Below, piece by piece: positions 6,716 to 13,308 of a DNA stretch of 17,898 nucleotides. The DNA comes from Aeriscardovia sp040773385 (GTDB lineage: Bacteria > Actinomycetota > Actinomycetes > Actinomycetales > Bifidobacteriaceae). The stretch is from positions 1 to 17,898 of the forward strand of contig JAXGWH010000024.1 of assembly GCA_040773385.1 (NCBI GenBank), in the 5' to 3' direction. Position numbers and translations under genes: made by a program. Numbering within the stretch: the stretch's first letter is position 1; the number at the start of each line of letters is the position of its first letter. The notes under the pieces were generated by a model. The model did no database searches, was not told the origin of the DNA, and saw only the letters and a program-made list of their open reading frames with translations.

Positions 6716-8135
6716 ATGGAGTGGATTAGTTCTGACCTTCGCAAGAACAAAAGCATTGCCGTTGGGCTTGTCATCGTTCTGTCTCTCTGCCAGAGTGTCC
6801 TCTCCGCCCTCTGTCTGGTAATTGGCTCTGCCCGGTCATCGGTGGTCGACGGTTCGGACAGGAGGATCGGCTCCCTTCTGCTGCAGCTGTGCGTGCCCAT
6901 CACGGTGATCACTTTCCTTATTGCCGTCATTGTGATCTTCATATCGACCGAGACGGGGCTGCGACAGCGGCGGAAAGACCTGGCGATGCTCGAGCTGCAG
7001 GGTGCCACCGATGGGCAGGTCCTGTCACGCGCGGTGTGTGAATCGCTCATTTTGTTGATTCCGTCGTCCGTCATTTCAGCGGTCGTGTCTCCTGTGGCTG
7101 CTCCTTTTCTCTGGAAAATCTATGTTGCCTACCTCTATCGGGAACAGGCCGGCGGCAGCGCATCCGTGCCGTTTTCTTGGGACCGCGCGTTTGCCTCCAT
7201 CGCCACGGGCATTCTGATCGGTCTCATCGCAAGTATCTGCGGAACACTGCTGACCATCCGTGAGATCAGGCGTGTGTCTGCGCTGGAGATAATCCGAGAT
7301 GATTTCCGGGATACCTCGTCTGTCTCCCGTACCAGAACAATCTGGGGAATGATCTTCCTCATTCTGACGGTGATAGTGCTTGCAGCGCCGATTGCCGCGA
7401 TAGGCTTGTCCAGGAATTCACAGGGTTCTACGGGTGCGGGTTCGCTCTTTTTATTTGAGGCCCAGGTGTCATCCATCATCACCTTCATCATCAGCCTGTC
7501 GCTGCTCGGCCCGAAAGCCATCCACGGTGCCACGGCGGCTTGGCTGTCGCTAGTTCCTTCCGCTTCCGCGCCTGTGTGGGTCGTCAAACAGCAGGCTTCA
7601 CGAAAATCAGAGCAGAGGGCGGGGATCACGACCCTCCTCACCATTCTTCTCATTCTGTATTTTGCTGCTCTCGGAGCGGACAGGACCCGCACCGCGAGCA
7701 TTGATCCTTCGGGCAGGCTGAACAGCGGCAGCGGGCTTTTTTCTTGTGCTGTCCCCGGCATTGCTCCTTGCCTTTGTCGGTGTGCTGGCGAATTACATGA
7801 TCTCGCTCTCACAGCGTTCCAGAGATACGACCCTTCTTGAGATAGCCGGGGCGGATGGCCATTCGCTGAATCTGATCGCGATCCTCGAAGGCACCGTGTC
7901 CGTCATCACCGCGGTGCTCGTCGCGCTGCTGTATTCGCTTGTGCTCTGTGTATGCATTGCCTCTCTGGGAATGCTGTTGACTGAACGGCCGTTTTCAATC
8001 GTGTTTCCGTGGGAGCAGTTCCTGCCGATCGCCGTGGTGCTCATCCTCCTTGGAGGGGCGACGGCATGGGGCTCGGTACAAAAGACTTTAAGGACTTCAG
8101 TGGTGACAAGGTTGAGGGCGGCCATCAAGGAATAA
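6716..8135 (+). pseudogene. FtsX-family ABC permease with a frameshift in a T6 run
   Basis: Integral membrane partner of the preceding ATPase. ATG 6716 follows AGGAGAGG. The first frame encodes about 340 homologous residues: helices near residues 15-40 and 60-85, a GLRQRRKDLAMLELQGAT cytoplasmic loop characteristic of FtsX domains, further helices, and the start of the second half. At 7737-7742 (GGGC-TTTTTT-CTTG) homology passes to another frame: with five T it reads GLFLVLSPALLLAFVGVLAN and continues with SLSQRSRDTTLLEIAGADGH to the stop at 8133-8135. The second FtsX signature lies entirely in the shifted frame. Repaired length is about 472 residues. Without repair, translation runs on to 7840 with unrelated residues. 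Possible causes are true inactivation, slippage during transcription on T6, or a homopolymer sequencing error. Confidence 0.82.
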
Positions 8136-8670
8136 TCGGGATCAGAAGAGAGTGATCAAGGTCAGGAAAGAATATTCGGGGGCGAAGAAACTGCCGTAGT
8201 GCTACAGCCATCCCAGTCTGTGATACCGAATACTCGGTCTTGATGTGTGGCTCTGTTTTCGCCGGGCTATCCAGTCTGAACGAACGATGTCCGGCGTCGG
8301 CAGCCCGACACGCCCACTGCGCAACGTTGTCAGCGCCCCTTCGTATTTTCTTCCATGATGAATTTCGATGCGCGGGATGGCAGGTTGCTTCACGCTGATC
8401 GTCAGGGACGGTCGGCGGGCCTCGCATTTGCCGTGCGGCGGTCCCAGTATTCGGCGGAAGTGTTCCACTTCCGCTTTTTTTATGCCCTCACCGCCCTCAC
8501 CCAAACCGGCCAGGCCCGGCTTTCTGCCCCGTTTCGCGGGAAGTCTGCCCATCACGCCGGCCCGCATTGCGATTCCTCCCTGTCCGCGGACGCCTCTTTG
8601 CACGCGCTCCTGGGCTTGAAGACTGTTTTGCGCCGGTCACGCACGTGTATATCCAAAGGAGAATCGGGAA
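8136..8670. other. 535-bp region between the ABC exporter and the pyrimidine cassette, possible leader
   Basis: No coding sequence could be supported. It contains a strong terminator (8454-8481), preceded by GGGAC (8405-8409) and GTCCC (8441-8445), which could form an alternative stem around a GC-rich loop. I searched for a PyrR-binding-loop-like sequence and a convincing promoter and found neither. The ribosome binding site of the next gene, AAAGGAGA, is at 8656-8663. Confidence 0.45.
8454..8481 (+). terminator. Rho-independent terminator upstream of the pyrimidine cassette
   Basis: GCGGAAGTG (8454-8462) and CACTTCCGC (8466-8474) form a perfect 9-bp stem with a TTC loop, followed by seven T (8475-8481). 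It lies about 320 bases after the permease stop and 190 before the MFS start. It may simply end the ABC transcript, or act as an attenuator in a leader of the pyr genes. Confidence 0.88.
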
Positions 8671-10065
8671 ATGAGCTCCGCAGCCCCCGTTCAGAAAGAA
8701 ACAGCCTCGAAAACAGGCTCTGACACGCTGTCCTTCAAACAGATGAGCTCCCAGCAGCGCTGGGTCATCGCCTCCACCGCCTCAGGCTTCACGCTCGAGA
8801 ACATGGACATCATGTTCCTCTCGTTCTCGCTCTCGCTCATCATCGCCGAGTTCGGCATCACGAAGGCGACCGCGGGCTGGGTGGGCACCATCACCAACCT
8901 CGGCATGCTCGTCGGCGGCATCATCTTCGGCATCTTGGGCGACAGGCTCGGCCGCGTCAAGGTCTTCTCCCACACCATCTTCATCTTCGCCCTCGCAACG
9001 GGCCTGACCTACTTCGCGGGCAACATCTGGGTGCTCTACGTGCTGCGCTTCCTGGCCGGCATCGGCGCCGGCGGCGAGTACGGCGTCGGCATGTCGATGG
9101 TCGCCGAGAACTTCAAGCGCGAGCATGTGGGCCGCCTCACCTCCGTCTGCGCCGTCGGCGGCCAGGTGGGCGCCATCGTGGCCGCCCTGCTCGCCACCTG
9201 GATCCTGCCGAACTGGCACCTGCTCTTCCTCGTCGGCGTCATCCCGGTCATCCTCGTCTTCTTCGTGCGCCGCAACGTCAAGGAGAGCGACACCTTCCTC
9301 AAGGCGCATGACAAGGCCCAACAGGAGCACCACCACGTCTCCATCGCCCGCCTGTTCTCCAATGGCCGTCTCGCCTGGCAGACCACCGGGCTGATTCTGA
9401 TGTGCATCGTGCAGATCGCCGGCTACTTCGGCCTGATGAACTGGCTGCCCACCATCGCCCAGAACCGCTCCGGCCTGAGCGTCAAAGGCTCCTCGCTGTG
9501 GATGATCGCCACCATCCTGGGCATGTGCCTGGGCATGATCGTCTTCGGCACCGTGATGGACAAGTTCGGTCCGCGCTGGGCCTTCGGCATCTTCCTGCTC
9601 GGCTCCTGCGCGAGCATGTACACCATCGTCGTCGCCCCGAACGTCGTCACCCTCGTGCTCGCCGGCGCCCTCGTCGGCTTCTTCTCCAACGGCATGTTCG
9701 GCGGCTACGGCACCGTCATCTCCTTGCTCTATCCCACGGAGATCCGTTCCACGGCCAACAACTTCATCATGAACATGGGCCGCGCGATCGGCGGTTTCAG
9801 CTCCGTTGTCATCGGCTGGATCATGGACGTGACCAACAACAATGTCACCGTGGTGATGGTCTCGCTCTCCTGCCTCTACATCTTCAGCTTCGTCATCATG
9901 CTCTGTCTGCCGGGCATCCATCAGCTCACGCAGGAGCGCAAGGCCGCGCGCCTCGCCGCAGCCTCGGCCGGTACAGGTTCGGCGGTCTCTTCCGCTGAGG
10001 GTGCTGCGGACGGTGCTGCTGACGATGCCTCTGTGGAGAACGCCTCTGTGAAGGGCCAGGACTGA
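8671..10065 (+). CDS. MFS transporter coupled to pyrD, candidate orotate or dihydroorotate importer
   Basis: A 464-residue, 12-helix major facilitator related to the aromatic-acid/niacin-type proton symporters. Visible marks are the motif A loop GILGDRLGRVKVF between helices 2 and 3, LRFLAGIGAGGEYGVGMSMV in helix 4, and a second-half loop GTVMDKFGPRWAFG. ATG 8671 has a strong AAAGGAGA seven bases upstream. After the last helix (about residue 425) comes an Ala/Ser/Gly/Asp-rich tail. The stop codon (10063-10065) overlaps the pyrD start codon by one base (TGATG), so the two proteins are made together. That coupling, and the aromatic-acid-like family, make orotate or dihydroorotate the best substrate guess. 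Nothing in the sequence proves it; another carboxylate is possible. The gene is intact. Confidence 0.82.
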   Translation: MSSAAPVQKETASKTGSDTLSFKQMSSQQRWVIASTASGFTLENMDIMFLSFSLSLIIAEFGITKATAGWVGTITNLGMLVGGIIFGILGDRLGRVKVFSHTIFIFALATGLTYFAGNIWVLYVLRFLAGIGAGGEYGVGMSMVAENFKREHVGRLTSVCAVGGQVGAIVAALLATWILPNWHLLFLVGVIPVILVFFVRRNVKESDTFLKAHDKAQQEHHHVSIARLFSNGRLAWQTTGLILMCIVQIAGYFGLMNWLPTIAQNRSGLSVKGSSLWMIATILGMCLGMIVFGTVMDKFGPRWAFGIFLLGSCASMYTIVVAPNVVTLVLAGALVGFFSNGMFGGYGTVISLLYPTEIRSTANNFIMNMGRAIGGFSSVVIGWIMDVTNNNVTVVMVSLSCLYIFSFVIMLCLPGIHQLTQERKAARLAAASAGTGSAVSSAEGAADGAADDASVENASVKGQD

Positions 10066-11297
10066 TGGGGGAGGACCGCATCTCTTCTTCCGCAGTGGCC
10101 ACCACCCTGGGCGCCGGTCTGCCGATCACCCCGCACGCCTATCTTCTGGAGGGCAGCGGGGACGACCGCCAGGCCGGCACAGCGGCCGGTGCCGTCGGCG
10201 GCCCTGCTTCCGGTACAGCAACGGCCGCTTCCGGCACGATGGCCGATCGCAATACGACAGCCGGTGCCGTCGACGGTCAGGCTTCCGGTTCGGGCGAGTC
10301 CCGCACCGTGACCGCCCCCGGCACGGTGGCCGACCCGGATCTGCTGCCGATGGCCGCGGAACCGGTGCACAGCGAGTTCGCGCGCGATAGCCGTCTCGCG
10401 GTGAAGCTGCCGGGGCTGGATCTGAAGAACCCGGTGATGACGGCGAGCGGCACCTGCTGGTACGGCCAGGGCATCGCCCGCGACTATGACCTCGACCGCC
10501 TCGGCGCCATCGTGCTCAAGTCCACCACCCTGCAGCCCCGCGACGGCAACCCCACACCGCGCCTCTTCCACGGCGAGGCCGGCTGGATGAACTGCAACGG
10601 CCTGCACAACGTGGGCGTGGAGCGTGAGGTGGCCGAGAAGATCCCGTGGCTCGAGAAGAACTACCCGGACCTTCCCGTGGTCGCCTCCGTGGCCGGCTCG
10701 GGCATCGACGAGTATGAGCAGGTCGTCACGCGGCTCAACGCCTCCGGCCACGTGTCCGCGGTGGAGCTCAACGTCTCCTGCCCGAACGTGAAGAAGGGCG
10801 GGGCGACACTGGGCACCGACCCGGACACGGTGGAGGAGCTGACCCGGCGGTGCAAGGCCGCGAGCCGTGTGCCCGTCTATGTCAAGCTGACGCCGAACAT
10901 CACGAGTATCGTGCCGATCGCGCGGGCCGCCGAGAAGGGCGGCGCGGACGGGCTGACCATGATCAACACGCTCACCGGGCTGGCAATCGACCTCGCCACC
11001 CGCAGGCCCGTGCTCTCCAACGTGACGGGCGGGGTCTCCGGACCGGCCGTCAAACCGGTCGCCCTGCGCATGATCCACGAGGTGCGCACCGTCTCCTTCA
11101 TCCCGATCATCGGGGTGGGCGGCATCCGCAGCGCCGAGGACGTGCTCGAATTCCTCATGGCCGGCGCGGACGCCGTGCAGGTGGGCTCGGCCGTGCTGGA
11201 CGACCCGCTCGCCCTGCCGCGCATCATCGCCGATCTGCCGGTGGTGATGGACCGCTACGGCATCGGGCGCCTCGCGGATCTGAGAAAGGGTGCCTGA
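10065..11297 (+). CDS. pyrD: Dihydroorotate dehydrogenase, class IB-like, with a 110-residue N-terminal extension
   Basis: FMN enzyme oxidising dihydroorotate to orotate, step four of UMP synthesis. The core starts near residue 111 (LAVKLPGLDLKNPVMTASGT) and matches class IB throughout: STTLQPRDGNPTPR, NVSCPNVKKGG with the active-site cysteine C239, YVKLTPNIT, MINTLTGLAIDL and IIGVGGI for FMN phosphate binding. Class IB enzymes normally pair with PyrK, an FAD/2Fe-2S subunit that passes electrons to NAD; no pyrK is in this window. Residues 1-110 are unusual: a short conserved-looking start (AVATTLGAGLPITPHAYLLE), then an Ala/Gly/Ser/Thr-rich stretch with an internally repeated AGAV-x-G-x-ASG. 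The long start is supported by GAAGGG upstream and overlap with the transporter stop; a Met at residue 96 (10350) is possible but lacks a ribosome binding site. The pyrF-pyrE fusion follows 331 bases later. Confidence 0.93.
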   Translation: MGEDRISSSAVATTLGAGLPITPHAYLLEGSGDDRQAGTAAGAVGGPASGTATAASGTMADRNTTAGAVDGQASGSGESRTVTAPGTVADPDLLPMAAEPVHSEFARDSRLAVKLPGLDLKNPVMTASGTCWYGQGIARDYDLDRLGAIVLKSTTLQPRDGNPTPRLFHGEAGWMNCNGLHNVGVEREVAEKIPWLEKNYPDLPVVASVAGSGIDEYEQVVTRLNASGHVSAVELNVSCPNVKKGGATLGTDPDTVEELTRRCKAASRVPVYVKLTPNITSIVPIARAAEKGGADGLTMINTLTGLAIDLATRRPVLSNVTGGVSGPAVKPVALRMIHEVRTVSFIPIIGVGGIRSAEDVLEFLMAGADAVQVGSAVLDDPLALPRIIADLPVVMDRYGIGRLADLRKGA

Positions 11298-11349
11298 AAT
11301 GTCGTCTGAGGAGGGTGTCTGAGGGACGTTGGAAGAGTGTCTGAGAGGG

Positions 11350-11459
11350 TATCTGCGTTTTGTGCGGTGCCACAGGAAGCAACCTCAGGTGTCGAATCGC
11401 GTGATTCCAACCCTGGGGTCGGGAATTAGCATGATTGGGCACCGCACGAAACGCAGATA
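11350..11459. repeat. 110-nt element forming one long nested hairpin between pyrD and pyrFE
   Basis: The 22-bp arms (11350-11371 and 11438-11459) are complementary except at one position, which would be a G-U pair in RNA. Inside, CCTCAGG (11383-11389) pairs with CCTGGGG (11412-11418) with one wobble, and GAATC (11394-11398) with GATTC (11403-11407) around GCGT. There is no T run, so it is not a standard terminator. The right arm is also the first of three direct repeats. It could be a small mobile repeat, an mRNA processing or stability element, or a structured leader. Confidence 0.75.
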
Positions 11460-11542
11460 AGTGCAGATAGACGATCTCATCACCGCACGAAACGCAGATA
11501 GGCCACCGACAGACACCCTCCGCACCGCGCAAAACGCGGATA
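11440..11542 (+). repeat. Three 20-bp direct repeats at 41-42 bp spacing upstream of pyrFE
   Basis: CACCGCACGAAACGCAGATA occurs at 11440-11459 and 11481-11500 exactly, and at 11523-11542 as CACCGCGCAAAACGCGGATA. The left arm of the hairpin at 11350-11371 is a fourth, inverted copy. Start-to-start distances of 41 and 42 bp equal four turns of B-DNA, so all copies face the same side of the helix. A more degenerate fourth direct copy may lie near 11563-11581. They could be operator sites for pyrFE or an intergenic repeat family of this genome. Confidence 0.8.
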
Positions 11543-11628
11543 GGCGGACACAGAGACGGGCGTGCAGACGCAAAAGCGATAAATCACAAGAGACAAACAG
11601 AAACAGACAAAGGAAGACGAAAGAAAGA

Positions 11629-13050
11629 ATGGACAGCGAGAACATGGACAGCACGGTCGGGACACTGGGCGAGCAGGTGGAGCAGTATGACCCCATCGTC
11701 GCCATCGACGTGGCGAGCGAGGAGGAGGCGCTGCGCCTCATGGACAGCCTCGAGCTCAAGCGCAAGCCGGTGCTCAAGATCGGCATGGAGCTCTACTACG
11801 GCGTGGGCAAGGAGATGGTGCGCCAGGCCAAGGCGCGCGGCTTCCGCGTCTTCCTCGACCTCAAGCTCTACGACATCCCCAACACCGTCAGGCGGGCGAT
11901 GACCGCCATCGGGCGGCTCGGGGTCGAGTTCGTCACCATCCATGCCGCCGGCGGCTCCGAGATGCTCAAGGCCGGTCTCGAGGGTCTGCGCGAGGGCGCG
12001 GCCGAGGCGGGCGTCGAGCCGGCCAAGTTGCTCGCCATCACCCAGCTCACCTCCATCGACGAGACCATCCTGCGCGAGCAGCAGCACGTCGACATCCCGC
12101 TCATCCAGTCCGTGGCCGACTATGCGCAGCTCGCCGACCGGTGCGGGCTCTCCGGCGTGGTGTGCTCGGCCAAGGAGGTGCGCGCCATCCGCGAGGTCAC
12201 CCGCCCCGGCTTCCTGTGCGTCACCCCGGGCATCCGCCCCTCCGGCTGGGCCAGCGACGACCAGAAGCGCGTCGTCACCCCCCAGGCCGCCCGCGAGCTG
12301 GGCGCCAACGCCATCGTGGTGGGCCGGCCCATCACCCGCGCCGCCGATCCGGTGGCCGCCTACGAGACCATCCGCGATGAGTTCCGCGGCGACAGCAAGG
12401 AGGACGCGCGTCGCGTGGCCGCCGACCTGCTCTCCATCCACGCCGTCACCCTGCGCCCGGGCGAGCCGTTCACCTGGGCAAGCGGCATGCACACACCTAT
12501 TTATTGTGACAACCGTCTGACGATCTCCTACCCCCAGGTGCGCCGCGACATCCATCACGCGCTCAGCCGCCTCATCCGCCGCAAGTTCGGCGACGTGGAC
12601 GTGGTGGCCGGAACCGCCACGGCCGGCATCCCGCATGCCGCCTGGGTGGCCGAGGACCTGGGCAAGCCGATGATCTACGTGCGCTCCAAGCCCAAGGACC
12701 ACGGCCAGGGCAAGCAGGTCGAAGGCGCGCTGCGCCAGGGACAGTCGGTGGTGGTGATCGATGACCTCGTCTCCACGGGCGGCTCGGTGCTCAAGGCCGT
12801 CAAGGCCGTGCAGGACGCGGGCGCCACGGTGGCCGGCGTGGTGAGCATCTTCACCTACGAGCTGCCGCAGGCCGACACGAACTTCGCGCAGGCGGGCGTG
12901 CCGTATTACGCAGTCACCGGCTACTCCACGCTCATCGGCGAGGCCGAGGAGCGCGGGCTTGTCAGCCACGACGAGGCGCAGACGTTGCACGAGTGGCGCA
13001 AGGACCCGTGGGCCTGGTCGGAGGCGCATGCCCCGGCCACCGCGGCGTGA
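11629..13050 (+). CDS. pyrFE: Bifunctional OMP decarboxylase / orotate phosphoribosyltransferase (PyrF-PyrE fusion)
   Basis: A 473-residue fusion catalysing the last two steps of UMP synthesis: orotate plus PRPP to OMP, then decarboxylation to UMP. Residues about 20-250 are PyrF of the E. coli/Bacillus type: VAIDVASEEEAL with D27, the DxKxxD catalytic motif D77-K79-D82 in FLDLKLYDIPNTV, and VTPGIRPSG for phosphate binding. Residues about 257-460 are PyrE: GEPFTWASGMHTPIYCDNRL, a flexible catalytic loop around 351-366 (RSKPKDHGQGKQ) and the PRPP motif VVVIDDLVSTGGS at 374-386. No stop or low-complexity linker separates the halves. The order is the reverse of the animal and plant UMP synthase. 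Most actinobacterial PyrF proteins I know are of the other subfamily, so this looks acquired. The start is ATG 11629 or 11644; neither has a strong Shine-Dalgarno. Confidence 0.94.
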   Translation: MDSENMDSTVGTLGEQVEQYDPIVAIDVASEEEALRLMDSLELKRKPVLKIGMELYYGVGKEMVRQAKARGFRVFLDLKLYDIPNTVRRAMTAIGRLGVEFVTIHAAGGSEMLKAGLEGLREGAAEAGVEPAKLLAITQLTSIDETILREQQHVDIPLIQSVADYAQLADRCGLSGVVCSAKEVRAIREVTRPGFLCVTPGIRPSGWASDDQKRVVTPQAARELGANAIVVGRPITRAADPVAAYETIRDEFRGDSKEDARRVAADLLSIHAVTLRPGEPFTWASGMHTPIYCDNRLTISYPQVRRDIHHALSRLIRRKFGDVDVVAGTATAGIPHAAWVAEDLGKPMIYVRSKPKDHGQGKQVEGALRQGQSVVVIDDLVSTGGSVLKAVKAVQDAGATVAGVVSIFTYELPQADTNFAQAGVPYYAVTGYSTLIGEAEERGLVSHDEAQTLHEWRKDPWAWSEAHAPATAA

Positions 13051-13072
13051 GGTGTCCGACCGTTTTCACCGA

Positions 13073-13106
13073 CCCGTGCGGATTGGCCGACGGTCGTCCG
13101 CACGGG
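13073..13106 (+). terminator. Hairpin after pyrFE
   Basis: CCCGTGCGGA (13073-13082) pairs perfectly over 10 bp with TCCGCACGGG (13097-13106), 23 bases after the pyrFE stop. A T-rich repeat follows rather than a clean T run. It probably ends the pyrimidine transcript, perhaps imperfectly. Confidence 0.6.
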
Positions 13107-13160
13107 CCGATTTATTCCGGCCGATTTATTCGGGCTGATTTGTTTCGGCCGATTTTCGTT
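13105..13160 (+). repeat. Four tandem copies of a 14-bp unit upstream of pheS
   Basis: Units GGCCGATTTATTCC, GGCCGATTTATTCG, GGCTGATTTGTTTC and GGCCGATTTTCGTT run without gaps from 13105 to 13160, diverging towards pheS. The first unit overlaps the right arm of the preceding hairpin. The copies supply T-rich sequence that may aid termination, or serve as a binding array ahead of pheS. Copy number could vary between strains. Confidence 0.85.
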
Positions 13161-13241
13161 GGAAATCAACGCCTGTAGCCACTCAGTGGAAAAATAAACG
13201 ACGGTAGTGTCCGTAGTCACAGCGGTCGAACCGCATGACGG

Positions 13242-13267
13242 GCGTGGTGCGCCTGCGTGGTGCGCCT
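13242..13267 (+). repeat. Perfect tandem duplication of 13 bp in the pheS 5' region
   Basis: GCGTGGTGCGCCT is present twice head to tail, ending 41 bp before the pheS start. It lies in the untranslated leader if GTG 13309 is the start. A 13-bp duplication would shift the frame of any longer pheS reading, which favours the non-coding interpretation. Confidence 0.75.
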
Positions 13268-13308
13268 GTCGTCAGAAAGACCGAGGAAGACCGGAAAGGC
13301 AGACTTTC

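Noticed and set aside
7737..7742. Programmed ribosomal frameshift in the ABC permease
   Set aside because: The change needed is +1, no slippery +1 context or stimulatory structure is evident, and similar homopolymer lesions occur elsewhere in the window; a pseudogene or sequencing error is simpler.
8782..9921. Minus-strand open frame opposite the MFS gene
   Set aside because: Asp/Glu/His/Ala-rich shadow of a transmembrane protein; no start signal or family resemblance.
11383..11419. tRNA-like fold between pyrD and pyrFE
   Set aside because: The stems nest in a single hairpin rather than a cloverleaf, and there is no acceptor stem, anticodon loop or canonical T-loop sequence.
11440..11542. 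A small CRISPR array ahead of pyrFE
   Set aside because: Only three direct copies, 21-22 bp gaps, repeats diverging at several positions, one inverted copy, and no cas genes.
11584..13029. Minus-strand open frame of 481 codons opposite pyrFE
   Set aside because: Antisense to an enzyme with both catalytic motifs intact; composition is that of a shadow frame.
12993..13178. A Phe-containing leader peptide controlling pheST by attenuation, as in enterobacteria
   Set aside because: The frame begins inside pyrFE, its Phe codons come from the 14-bp tandem repeats, and no terminator/antiterminator pair follows it before pheS.
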